Assembly: GCA_946902875.1 (NCBI GenBank)
Contig: OX336348.1
Location: forward strand, 15,711,741 to 15,775,740
DNA length: 64,000 bases
Reading direction: 5' to 3'
Origin: Nematopogon swammerdamellus
Lineage: Eukaryota; Arthropoda; Insecta; Lepidoptera; Adelidae
The notes below the pieces were generated by a model. That model ran no database searches and was not told where the DNA came from. It saw nothing but the letters and a program-made list of their open reading frames with translations. The translations under genes were made by a program, and so were the position numbers. This document shows positions 42,456-52,461 of this stretch, piece by piece (the stretch's first letter is position 1; every line of letters begins with the position of its first letter).

Positions 42456-43313
42456 ATTTTTATTTATTTATTTTAGCGAAACACACTGTTATTAATATCT
42501 TAAATTAAATAAACATAAAGTAATAACATATACCAGTAAAGTTTCCACAATTAGGAAAAACTATAAACCATGTTTTCAACACTAATTTATCATAAAAAAA
42601 AGAAGTGAAATATATGCAAAAAAAAAAATTAAAAAATAATAGTAATTAAATTTTAAGCACCTAGAGCAAATTAATTTCTGTGCACACTGTTTCTTAAAAC
42701 TACTTCATTTTGAGTTAAATATGTCTACACTATGGAAAATTTCATTATATAATTTACAACTTCTATTAGTAAATCTATGTTTACTGTAATTACAGTGGGT
42801 TTTATATAAAATGATGAAAGTGTCGTTGGAACGTGTTCGTTTGTTTGGGCATCTGAATTGAATTGTCTCCAGTAAGTAGGGAGATTCGACAATATTGTTA
42901 ATAATTTTGTGTAAGTAGGTAACGTCTGGAACTTGCCTTCTCTGCGAAAGAGGATATAAAGAAAATAAATATTCATCTCTAGATTCGCCATTCAGAGTTC
43001 GATAGCCCACGTATCTTAAAAAATTGTTTTGTATACGTTCGATATCATTAATATAAACGCTGTAATGTGGATTCCAAATAATCGAGGCGTATTCTAGGTG
43101 AGACCTTACGTAGGCTGAGTAAAGCAAGCAAAAGGTTGTATGATTTTTGAAAACAGCACAGGTGCGGAAAATGAAACCCAACATCCGATATGCCTTATTG
43201 GTTATGCTTTCGATGTGAGACTTAAAAAGCAATTTTCTGTCCAATATGGCACCAAGATCCCGAATCTCGTCCACTCGCTTTAGGATTTCATTGTTTAAGT
43301 TATAGTTACCCAC
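42456..43313 (-). pseudogene. LINE ORF2 C-terminal fragment and 3' UTR
   Basis: The tail TTTTTATTTATTTATTTTAG lies at the left. The frame 43313-42705 gives LGAILDRKLLFKSHIESITN, ASIIWNPHYSVYINDIERIQ, RYVGYRTLNG and a final TNRSCKLYNEIFHSVDIF. This is the post-RT domain of the same LINE family as 35270-36768, but the two are diverged, so they are separate insertions. The RT and endonuclease are missing through 5' truncation near 43313. Confidence 0.75.
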
Positions 43314-43803
43314 ATTTGGTCACTCTGGAATCGACAATTCTGATAACGGTCGACACGCTTCCTATAGCGACGGATACGTTGGGCCCACGCGGTTATTTGC
43401 TGATTCAGCAGGCCTATTACGGTAATCCGACCCGCTGAAAAATCCGCTAAAAACCAACTGACAGTGTATTTTGGCATTACACAAACCATCAAAATCCGCA
43501 CCCGCCAAGTTATCCGCCGCCAACCCGCCGCACTGTCGACCTCTCTAAAGAATGACAACTCCCGGTATTACGCTAACATTTTCTGGCGGGTTATCTGTCA
43601 GTTTTGAATGGTTTTCACATTCGTAAAATTCGCTAGTCCCATATCAACTTGTTTCATACTGCGTCGAACTACTTTCTAATAAGATTCTATTTTGATATTA
43701 TTTATACGTGCTATTTTAATGTGTGATTGAGTTGTTTTAACATTGAAAATGTTTATGTTTTCGTTCGAGTAATTAATTCGTCTCAATAAAAAAAAAAATC
43801 ACG

Positions 43804-44015
43804 AAGACCTACCTGCTGCATGACTCGGTGGAAGGAAGGACCGTGCCAAGGGGAGAGGTGACTAGCCTGTCGCCCTTTAGCACGGCATCTCGTTCGTATT
43901 CGAACAACATACTATTAAGCTGCACGTAAGGCACGGAGACCTACCTGCTGCATGACTCGGTGGAAGGACCGTGCCAAGGTGAGAGGTGACTAGCCTGTCG
44001 CCCTTTGGCACGGCA
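43804..44015. repeat. Direct duplication, about 75-90 bp
   Basis: GACCTACCTGCTGCATGACT, then GACCGTGCCAAGG and GTGACTAGCCTGTCGCCCTT, occur at 43807-43885 and 43941-44012. The first has an extra GGAA. Confidence 0.9.
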
Positions 44016-44044
44016 TGTCATTCTTACCTATTCGGAGAAACCCT

Positions 44045-44395
44045 GCTGCGAACCGGTTTAAGAACCGGTTAATATTGTAATACCTAAACCTGAACCCTAA
44101 GAACCTAGAAGGTTCTTCTGAACCATTTTTTAGGGTTCAGGTTTGGGTTTTTGTGAACCGGTTCGCGACCAAACCGGTTCGTTTGTTAAAACCCAACCCC
44201 ATTTTGTACCCTGCTGCGAACCGGATTAAGAACCGGTTAAGATTAGAGGTTCTTCCAAACCGGTTCTCAACCAGTTTTTAGGGTTCAGGTTCGGGTTTTT
44301 TTGAACCGGTTCGCGACCAAACTGTTTCGCTCGTTAAAAAGGTTCTTCGAACCGGTTCGAAGAACCCGAACCCCATTTCGAACCGGTTTTTGGTC
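44045..44395. repeat. Cluster of AACCGGTT sites
   Basis: About nine exact AACCGGTT palindromes plus near-matches (AACCGGAT, AACTGTTT) lie in 350 bp. They are embedded in two diverged copies of a unit starting CCCTGCTGCGAACCGG (44041, 44210). AACCGGTT is the consensus of Grainyhead-family transcription factors. The unit structure suggests repeat expansion; binding is inference. Confidence 0.75.
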
Positions 44396-44664
44396 CCTGT
44401 TTGTAAGATCGATCGTTTCTTTCTGTTGAATAAAACAAATTTGTCAAACTTTATCGTGTGCTTTATTTCTAAATTACATTTTCAATGCCTTTAATAGTTG
44501 CGCGTAGTGTGAGATCTGTAGATTTTTTCTTAGAATTTCCCACAAAAATTATAGAATGTAGGTCACATTTAGGTATTGATTCACCCTGTTTGCTGATTCA
44601 TGTACTCATAAATTCACCTGTAGATCATAGTTACAATAAATGTTATTTTATTAGCGCCTAGATC

Positions 44665-44885
44665 ATGTTGTCCATACTCCTGCTTTGGCTGGCCAAACGT
44701 CGCCAAGAAAACGAGGACAACCTTGGCCTTCAACGCTGGCGACGCAACATACGGTTGCGACATGCCATAGAGGTGGCTGCTGATCGGCGTTACTTTATGA
44801 AGGTCTACCGCCTGTCGCCGGCGCTCTTCGAAGAGTTATGCCTGGAGATCGTGCCACTGCTGCCTCCCCGTAGACGCTCTGACAG
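44665..44885 (+). pseudogene. Harbinger transposase (HARBI1-like), N-terminal fragment
   Basis: From the ATG at 44665 (MLSILLLWLAKRRQ) the frame gives RLRHAIEVAADRRYFMKVYR and LSPALFEELCLEIVPLL, the N-terminal helix-turn region that precedes the DDE nuclease in HARBI1/PIF transposases. It is cut after PPRRRSD, and the following residues (to 44919) are translated antisense Myb sequence. All DDE catalytic residues are missing. The transposase would excise and insert the element together with the Myb-like partner encoded opposite. The fragment looks little degraded. Confidence 0.7.
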
Positions 44886-45123
44886 CATATCCTTCCACCT
44901 TCCTCCACTCCTTCCATGAGCGTCTCGAGCCGCCGGAGGCATTGAGGCGCATAGTTACAACCTGCCACAAGGCCACTGCGCGCCGGTTCGCATCGTCGCC
45001 TCGCAGTCGGCCTCGAGCCAGGCCCGGGTTTTGCTCGAGAAAGTCCGCCAGGATGTTGCGCTGGACCGGGGTTGGCCTGGCAGGCTTTTGGTTGGCGTTG
45101 GAAGTGGACGGTGGGCAGCTCAT
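44880..45123 (-). pseudogene. Harbinger Myb/SANT-like protein, truncated
   Basis: On the minus strand from 45123, after a short Ser/Pro-rich start, RPTPVQRNILADFLEQNPGL and RRAVALWQVVTMRLNASGG, then SRRSWKEWRKV, match the Myb/SANT-like domain (LxxFxExNPxLxxGR...W..L...LNA.G...) used by Harbinger accessory proteins for DNA binding and nuclear transport. It is cut just after WRKV, where the transposase fragment begins on the other strand. It retains the N-terminal start but no C-terminal part. Confidence 0.7.
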
Positions 45124-45632
45124 TATTCTTCTTCTTCTTCTTTCTATCTATCTTGGCAATCGATTCGTAACTCGTTCAAAGAGGATAAAATGCACGTTAA
45201 TAGAAAACACGATAGAAAACTTTTGATTTGACGCAAAGAGGATATAGATATTTGACGTTCCTGTTTTTTTTAAGACGCAGGCAAAGGCGCATTTGCCTTA
45301 CAGCCATAAGATTTATATATATTAATTAAAATTACAGCTTATTAAGAGCTGTAAGATCAATTTTTAAATATGTTGTAGCTTAAAAATGTTCTCCGAATTT
45401 ATTAATCGTGAAAATAGGCCAAATATAGTGTATTTTCACATTTGTTAGTCTTGCCTCAGTGTAAATGCACCTTGGCTCTCTTTGGTCTATGGTAGATCGA
45501 AACCCGCCGACCTAAGTCAACTCGTCGGCAACCCGCTGGCGGGTAGTGCCAGAGCGTAATACGCAGAGTTCCGAGCCCTACCAGTCGAACGGGTATGGAA
45601 AAATTTACGGGTCGGATTACCGTAATAGACCT

Positions 45633-45736
45633 CCAGGTCATCTATGCGTTCCGTGACTAGCGAGTGGAAGTTTGGCTGTGATCGGCTATTACAGCTCCAT
45701 TAAAAGCCTTTGTCACGAAACGCATAATGTTTGGTC
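45633..45736. other. No gene seen
   Basis: Short spacer between the transposon and LINE sequence, with no supported feature. Confidence 0.4.
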
Positions 45737-46258
45737 TTATATTCCCAAACCTGAAGCAGCATAGCTTTCCGATGAGGATCCTGGTCTTTCGATCCGTAAC
45801 TGCCATGCGGGAACTATGGCTGGCATGGCGTGTGAGTCTCGTGAATTATTTTCGAATTTTATACGCGCCATGCGACAGGCAGCCACCGCCTCACAATACA
45901 AGATCGAATGAGTATCGGCGATATCTGTACTTGAATATGAATCCAGGATCCTCACCATAATAAGGTTTTGTTTATTCGTGGGCAACCTCGGTATCCGGGG
46001 CCTGTCATTGGTAGGTGCCGAGCGGTACCTCAGAATCGCCTCTCCAAGAGTCCTCGTCATATACTCATTATCCTGGGTCCTTACGGTGCTCCCTACCACA
46101 TCGCCACCATCCTCGGCAGAAGGTGGTGTCGGCACGGACGCAGCTGTTACATCGGCAACGGTGGCGACAGCGGCCACATGCGGCGTCCGGGCTTGCGAGT
46201 GTGGTGGCAGTGGCAGGGGGGAGCGCATCAAGGCGCAGTCGGTCAAGCACGACGTCAT
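45737..46258 (-). pseudogene. RLE-LINE N-terminal (pre-RT) fragment
   Basis: The minus-strand frame has an Ala/Pro/Ser-rich start (PHSQARTPHVAAVATVADVT). It then reads RPRIPRLPTNKQNLIMVRIL and THSILYCEAVAACRMARIK, with AIVPAWQLRIERPG at the end. That succession (P.L....., .E.....A.C....G, P.W..RIE..I) is the region before the RT in R4-type LINEs, the part missing from 38757-41355. It stops where pre-RT homology should continue. It is probably the 5' part of another copy, cut by the LINE 3' fragment at 46389. Confidence 0.55.
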
Positions 46259-46388
46259 CTACAAAATGGCGGTTTAGGATGAGCCGTACTTGATCTGAGA
46301 GGCCCTGGGCTGAAACAGAGATGGTTGATTCCAAAGCCTGAAATTCAGAAAGCAGCCTCGGCTGGTACGCAGTCCGGATTTTTATTAT

Positions 46389-47107
46389 TATTATTATTTT
46401 ATTCATTTATTTACACGTTTTTCTTATATTAATTTAACTTTACAATCACTAAATCTAACATTACCTAATATAAAAAACCGGCCAAGTGCGAGTCGAACCC
46501 GCGCACCGAGGGTTCCGTATCGCCATGTCATGGTTAGCGCCACTTACGCCATCTATGGCGTGTTATGTAATGTTTCACACTTTATTCGGTAGATGGCGCG
46601 CGCGCATACACTTTTTGGTTCTTCTATTGGAACCCCCGCGATTTTTTTACTTTTTCTTAATTTGTTGTTATATCGGCCATAATAAGACATATTCTGTAAA
46701 AATTTCAACGGGCTACCTATTACGGCTCAAGAGATACAGCCCTCGGACAGACGGACGGACGGACAGAGAGACAGACAGACAGACGGCGTAGGCTTAGTAA
46801 TAGGATCCCGTACCGGATACGGAACCCTAAAATGAAATGGAGTTTCCACCACCGGCGCGGCGGCGCGGCGAGCCCAAGCTACCGATGGTCGGGTCCAAAA
46901 GAGAGAAACCTCCGGACTATGAGTGCAGTGTCGAGCAGGGCTGCCTTCTAGATCTGGCCCTTGACCCAACCACTCCGCGAGAGCTTCTTAAGGTGGTCGT
47001 CGAGGCTCTTAGCTATCAGCCCATGCGCTGATACGACTATGGGCACAACGATCTTCGAGTCGACGGGTCACATTTTGGTAACCTCGTGCTGCAGATCCAG
47101 ATACTTC
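46389..47107 (-). mobile_element. RLE-type LINE 3' end with a nested repeat
   Basis: The 3' UTR (46389-46473, starting at a TTATTATTATTATT run) is separated from the endonuclease end (46833-47107) by an inserted repeat. The endonuclease part aligns with 38830-39110 (GGGCTGCCTTCTAGATCTGG, CAGCCCATGCGCTGATACGA). TAA-type repeats at the 3' junction recall the target preference reported for Dong-like LINEs. Confidence 0.7.
46474..46832 (+). mobile_element. Lepidopteran TTCCGTA / GACGGACAGAC repeat
   Basis: AACCGGCCAAGTGCGAGTCG through CACCGAGGGTTCCGTATCG to CAGACGGACGGACGGACAG and GGAACCCTAAAA. It splits the LINE 3' UTR and so is younger than that LINE. Full-length compared with 48430-48480. Confidence 0.75.
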
Positions 47108-47159
47108 AACATATTCTCTGCTTTCTTCTTTAGTTCACATTTTTATACAAATTCAAATT

Positions 47160-48430
47160 AATGTTATACTATAAAAAAAGCCTCAGTTGCACTCCGGGAG
47201 TGCCGGCAGAAGTGAAAACTTTTTGAATTTCCGAAAATAATTCTTAGGTGGTTATAAAAAAACTAAACACCCTAAAAAAATTTAAACACCGTAACATTGC
47301 TTAAAAAAGAAAACAAAAGAAAAAAAAAACAAACAAAAAATTTGAGGGATTCGAACCCATGGTCAAAAAATACAAATCCTACACTCTTACCATTGAGCCA
47401 CGAAATCACATAAATGAGTTGCTGTTTGCTATTTATAACCGTACGTACCGCCATCTAGTTGATATAATAAAAATTATTTGAGTTGTAGCATTAGGTATGT
47501 CAAGCTCTCGCTCGATAGAGGGCAGTGTTAATAGTATTTTGTAAATAAAAACCTTTTTGTATTTCCGAAAATAATTCTTAGGTGGTTATAAAAAAAACTA
47601 AACACCCTAAAAAAATTTACACACTGTAACATTGCTTAAAAAAGAAAACAAAAGAAAAAAAAAAGCCTCAGTTGCACTCCGGGAGTGCCGGCAGAAGTGA
47701 AAACTTTTTGTATTTCCGAAAATAATTCTTAGGTGGTTATAAAAAAAACTAAACACCCTAAAAAATTTAAACACCGTAACATTGCTTAAAAAAGAAAACA
47801 AAAGAAAATAAAACAAAAAAAAATTTGAGGGATTCGAACCCATGGTCAAAAAATACAAATCCTAGACTCTTACCATTGAGCCACGAAATCACATAAACGA
47901 CCAAACGAATATCGGATTCCCTTGATTCGCTACGGATCTGACGCGAGTTTAACATTTTTTACCCATCCAAAAAAAGTGCCAAACGCCGCTAAAGAAGTTT
48001 TCACTTCAAAAAACAAACAAAAAATGTTGAGGGATTCGAACCCATGATCAAAAATACAAATCCTACACTCTTACCATTGAGCCACGAAATCACATAAACG
48101 ACCAAACGAATATCGGATTCCCTAGATTCGCTACGGATCTGACGCGAGTTTAACATTTTTTACCCATCCAAAAAAAGTGGCAAGCGCCGCTAAAGAAGTT
48201 TCACTTAAAAAAACAAAAGAAAAGTTTGAGGGATTCGAACCCATGGTCAAAAAATACAAATCCTACACTCTTACCATTGAGCCACGAAATCACATAAACG
48301 ACCAAACGAATATCGGATTCCCTTGATTCGCTACGGATCTGACGCGAATCAGATCTGACGCTAGTTTAACATTTTTTATTATCCATAAAAAAAAGTGCCA
48401 AGCGCCGCTAAAGAAGTTTTCACTTCAAAA
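47160..48430 (-). repeat. Tandem array of tRNA-derived SINE units
   Basis: Four tRNA-like heads lie at 47343-47408, 47825-47890, 48027-48092 and 48227-48293. The last three are about 203 bp apart and share GAATATCGGATTCCCTTGAT and GATCTGACGCGAGTTTAAC. A second module, GCACTCCGGGAGTGCCGGCA plus AATAATTCTTAGGTGGTTAT, occurs at 47186, 47560 (partial) and 47675. On the minus strand each head has an A box TGGCTCAATGG and a B box GGTTCGAATCC. Confidence 0.8.
48227..48293 (-). ncRNA. tRNA-like SINE head (representative unit)
   Basis: Minus strand: GATTTCGTGGCTCAATGGTA, AGAGTGTAGGATTTGTA, and TGGGTTCGAATCCCTCA. Pol III A and B boxes are perfect. The acceptor arm does not pair (5' GATTTCG has no CGAAATC partner), so this is a tRNA-derived promoter and not a working tRNA gene. 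Confidence 0.65.
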
Positions 48431-48479
48431 AAGTCGCCAAGTGCGAGTTGGACTCGCGCACCGAGGGTTCCGTATCGTC

Positions 48480-48900
48480 AGAATCACTTAATATATTTGT
48501 ATTATGTATGTACAAAACAATTGTTTTCGAAAATCACGAACCGCCTAAATAAACAGTACAGCAATGGTTTGACTGTGAGGCATTCGAAAATAGTTAAAAT
48601 ATACAAAAATATAAAATCGAAAAACCAGAACGAGATAAACGAAACGAGACAGAGCGAGATGGCGCTCTACGAAACTTTCGGACACCGTTTCTCCCAAACG
48701 GCGCACTATTTCTTCGGAATTTGTATGTAACTCCATTCCTTGACCTCGGGAATCGTGAAAAACTTGAGAAAATATGATATTGGTGGTGTAATTTTTGTAT
48801 AATAAGCAAAATAAAATCGCATATATTTAAATTTCGAACCAAAAGAGAGCGAATTCATTGTCTATGTCAGCCTATGTCAAAATATGATAAAGTCGTGATA
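48480..48900. repeat. Dispersed repeat, copy A
   Basis: AAAATCGAAAAACCAGAACG, GATGGCGCTCTACGAAACTT, TTTCTCCCAAACGGCGCACT and TTGAGAAAATATGATAT are shared with 49838-50135. A TTCCGTA-family fragment lies just upstream (48430-48480). Arg- and Glu-rich short frames are not conserved. Confidence 0.75.
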
Positions 48901-49099
48901 TTTCTTTGAGCCCGATTTACACTTAGTAAGTAGAGTACCGAGTTAAGTTGATGTTCTATACACATAGTGAGACTATCGATATTAACAGTAAAACAAATAA
49001 AACATGAAACGATACAATTTGTAACAATATCGATATCGCCTCAATCGATGACATATATCATCTTCTGTCTATCTATCATCTATCTGTCTGTCGTCTGCC

Positions 49100-49620
49100 T
49101 ATTGTTTTCAAGGCTCATTTTCATTGGTTGTTCTGGAACTACTGCCGCGGTCGGGAGAAACAGAATAAAAAAAAAAAATTGGAGCTGACAATAAAACAGT
49201 AACAATATTGATAGGGCTAGAAACAATTCCCTACTGTTTTCAATGCTTATTTTCATTGGTTGTTCTGGAACTACTGCCGCGGTCGGGAGAAACAGAATAA
49301 AAAAAAATTGGAGCTGACAATAAAACAGTAACAATATTGATAGGGCTAGAAACAATTCCCTACTGTTTTCAATGCTTATTTTCATTGGTTGTTCTGGAAC
49401 TACTGCCGCGGTCGAGAGACACAGACTAAAAAGAAATTTGGAGCTGACGATAAAACAGTAACAATATCGATAGGGCTAGAAACAAATATGTCTGTCTGCC
49501 TACGTTTTTAAGGCAAATTTTCATTGGTTGTTCTGAAACTACTGCCGCAGTCAAGACACAGAATAAAAAAAAAATTGGAGCTGACAATAAAACAATAACA
49601 CTATCAATAGGGCTTGAAAT
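49100..49620. repeat. About 132-bp tandem repeat, 4 units
   Basis: ATTTTCATTGGTTGTTCTGG at 49118, 49250, 49380 and 49517, each followed by ACTACTGCCGCGGTCGGGAG and GGAGCTGACAATAAAACAGT. The last unit is the most diverged. Confidence 0.9.
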
Positions 49621-49736
49621 AATTAAAGTGGAAACACTGGTAGCGGCTACTTTGTGAGTAGGGCACGGTCAATCTTGACATCAATTTGCTGTTCAGCAGA
49701 TCCCAGCGTAATTAGCCTATTTTAAAAACTGCCTTA

Positions 49737-49760
49737 TTATATATATATATATATATAATA
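49737..49760. repeat. (AT)n microsatellite
   Basis: About eleven AT units. Confidence 0.9.
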
Positions 49761-49837
49761 AGTCGTGACCAAAGAGTTTGTATTACGTCGCTGCGCTTGG
49801 TCGTGACATTTCTTTGGTTGGTTTTGTATGTCTATAT

Positions 49838-50135
49838 TACAAAATCGAAAAACCAGAACGAGAAAAACAGAACAAGACAGAGCAGGATGGCGCTCTACGA
49901 AACTTTTTTGCCACGTTTCTCCCAAACGGCGCACTATTTCTTGGGACTTTGAATGCAATTCCATTCCTTCACCTCGGGAATCGCGAAAAACTTGAGAAAA
50001 TATGATATCGGGTGTATAATTTTTGTATAATAAGCAAAATAAAATCGCAAGTTCGAATTTCGAGTCAAAAGAAAGCGAATCCATTGTTAATGTCAGTGTT
50101 GCCGTTTATAGTCGTGACATTTGTTTGGTCGGTTT
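49838..50135. repeat. Dispersed repeat, copy B
   Basis: It matches 48600-48900 with many substitutions and indels, in the same orientation. Confidence 0.75.
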
Positions 50136-50258
50136 CGAGATGTAAGGCGGATTTACACTTAGTAAGTACAGTAGCGAGTTAAGTTAATGTTGTATACCAA
50201 TAGTCCGACTATCGAGCGAGAGGGAGAGAGAATCTAAGAGAAGCGATAGATTATTATA

Positions 50259-51004
50259 ATACTAACTTTTGCCCGCGACTTCGTCCGCGTGGATAACTGA
50301 ATATGACAAAATAATTCTTTCACAACCACATGAAAATTAATCATTGTGTTACTAAATCCTAAAAAGTAAATAGTTAAACTGGTTATGCACTGAAAATATT
50401 TATAAAAATATAATTTATATTCGTACTATATTTTGAAATTGCTACGCGCCAGCAAATATTTTGCAACGTGTCAATGCGTATATACATAATCTGTGCGTGG
50501 TACCCCTCGGCGACACACCGGGCACGCGCGACACGGCGCGGCGCGCGCAGCACTGTGACGCGGCGCTACGGCGCGCGGCGGCGCGGCGCGGTGGAGGCGC
50601 GCCGGCGCGGTCGCGGCGCGGCGTAGTGCTATGAGGTTGCTAACTAAACTAAAGTTAAAAATGTAATATCTTTTCATTCTGTGGGTTGATTTTGACGAAA
50701 TAAACACTAAATGTTACTCAGAGTAAAGCTTCATATTATTTAGTAATTAATTAGATTTGAATCCAATGAGTTGCTTTTGCGTGATGCGCGTACAAACGCA
50801 CAAACAAACCGACAAACAGACAAAATTCTAAATTTTTTTTGTTTTTTACGTTCTATTACTTATTCTTCCCGTTTCCCAGTTATTTTTTTGCAATACAGAC
50901 ACGGTAAGTTACGATTTTAATATATTATGTATAGATTAGCGTTTAAATCGGATTTGCTATGAAACCAAGTCTACCGCGAGCGAAGCCGCGGGCAAAAGCT
51001 AGTA
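50259..51004. mobile_element. Lepidopteran repeat with inverted GCCCGCG ends
   Basis: Left end ACTAACTTTTGCCCGCGACT, right end AAGCCGCGGGCAAAAGCTAG followed by TA. The right end looks like a Helitron 3' end (hairpin then CTAG), and the left end is its inverse, so these may be two opposed non-autonomous Helitrons or one TIR element. A GC-rich patch (50495-50635, GCGGCGCGGCGCG repeats) lies inside. Confidence 0.6.
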
Positions 51005-51815
51005 CAAAAATATATTTTTTATATGACAACGACATACCTACAATTTTCTGATTTTTTCTTTACTTGTGATGAGACCTTGCTTCTTGCCAAATTTCATTAC
51101 TCTAGGTCAACGGTAAGTACCCTATAGGTTTTTACATTTCATTTGAGTGAGTTTGCAAGTATTAAAATTTGTCATAAATAGCCACAGAATGTAGTCAGTG
51201 TAAATAGCCGTATCTTTTGATTAGGTTGATTTAGAAGCTTTCATTTTCTATAACTCGAAGGGATCGCAGACATTAGTATTTCATATTAATTTCAATTTGA
51301 TACCTTGACTCGTTACTGAGAAAAAGTGTCTTGACACACAAAACAAGCAACTTTTTTTTAAATATCATACAACTACAAATTTACAATTTTAGGATTTTTT
51401 CCTTTACCACAAGTAATTGAGGCCTTGAGACCTTGCTTCTTACCAAATTTTATGATTCTAGGTTGACGGGAAATAACCTATAGGTTTTGATTTGATTGGA
51501 GTGAGTTTGCGAGTATGAAATCTGACATAGATGGCCGTATCTTTTGATTACGTTGATTTAGAAACTTGCATTTTCTACACCTTAAAGAGATCGTAGATTT
51601 TAGTATTTCGTATTAATTTCATCTTGATATCTTGACTCGTTACTGAGAAAAAGGGTCTTGACGCACAAAACAAGAATTTTTTTTTAAATATCATATAACC
51701 ACAATTTTAAAATTTTCGGATTTTTTCCTTTACTTGTGCTGTAAGACCTTGCTGCTTACCAAATTTTGTGATTCTAGGTTAACGAGAAGTACTCTATAGG
51801 TTTTTATTTGATTTT
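51005..51815. repeat. Imperfect tandem repeat of about 330 bp, 2.4 units
   Basis: GACCTTGCTTCTTGCCAAAT, CTATAGGTTTT, CCGTATCTTTTGATTAGGTT and TTGACTCGTTACTGAGAAAA recur at about 51073, 51430 and 51747 (third unit partial). No frame is shared. Confidence 0.75.
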
Positions 51816-51899
51816 CCCGTAGCAAAATATGTGACTTAAGAGCAGATCGAGGTAAGTCACGTGATCGCATGTTAGGTATTTGAACAAAATATCGCTGTC

Positions 51900-52070
51900 T
51901 CCAGTCGTGCACCAGCCACGCACGGCCGTGTTTGTGTGTATTTGTGAAGGTTTGGGGGAGCGGGCGGGGGACACCACCGTACGCCCCGCCCGCGTCCCGC
52001 GCCTCCGCACAGCGTCGCCGCGCCTCCTCCGCGCCGGGCCGGTCGAGCGAGAAGTTTTGCAAATTGCAAC
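51900..52070. other. CpG-rich patch upstream of the YqaJ fragment
   Basis: GGGGGAGCGGGCGGGGGACA and CGCGCCTCCTCCGCGCCGGG form a GC-rich patch just before the YqaJ-like frame. It may be an old promoter or 5' exon, but no splice or TATA evidence is visible. Confidence 0.35.
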
Positions 52071-52150
52071 TCCTGTGCAGTTTTCGTTCGCTAAATCAGT
52101 GTGCGTTGCGTTCGAAATCGAAATTCCACCAAATATACTGGTTCACCAAC

Positions 52151-52461
52151 ATGGAACTAAACTTTACACCTCGCAAAGGAAAGAAGCGTCATCTGATAGG
52201 TGCTGACAGTGTTGTGGAGGTAAAATGTCCATACAATGTATCCGACGTAGCCCCACTACAGGCCATCGAACAAAAAAAGATAAAGTTCTGCAATATTGTA
52301 TGATTATTATTATCAGGTACAGCTTCTCATCACAGAGAGGAAGTTTGCATTATTTATCGTATGGACAGAACAACGACTCGAATACCTTTTAATTTTGGGA
52401 GATGAGTATCATTACAAAACTGGAACTTTTTTATCACAAATGTATGTTAAAAGAAATAATT
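52151..52461 (+). pseudogene. YqaJ-like nuclease fragment
   Basis: After a basic stretch (RKGKKRHLIGADSVVEVKCPYN) the sequence carries the VEVKCPY signature of YqaJ/lambda-exonuclease-type domains, in which E and K are metal and catalytic residues. After one frameshift near 52303 it continues YYYQVQLLITERKFALFIVW, the QVQ block of the same fold, and ends at a stop near 52461. Relatives occur in phages and, in insects, inside mobile elements. Only the core is left, and no neighbour suggests a function. It is a pseudogene by the frameshift and the missing N-terminal half. Confidence 0.6.

Larger units (their letters stand above)
43410..45632. mobile_element. PIF/Harbinger-type DNA transposon, internally deleted
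   Basis: Inverted ends of about 25 bp share CTATTACGGTAATCCGACCC (43410-43434 and 45608-45632, one mismatch). Inside lie a transposase N-terminal fragment (plus) and a Myb-like gene fragment (minus). They meet at about 44885, so most of both genes has been deleted. No clear TSD is seen next to the ends I chose, and the true ends may be a few bases away. Confidence 0.65.

Noticed and set aside
45968..46293. Overlapping plus-strand frames
   Set aside because: They are shadows of the LINE pre-RT frame on the minus strand.
47343..48293. Functional tRNA genes
   Set aside because: Pol III boxes are good but the acceptor stem does not pair and the anticodon arm is irregular. Tandem SINE heads explain them better.
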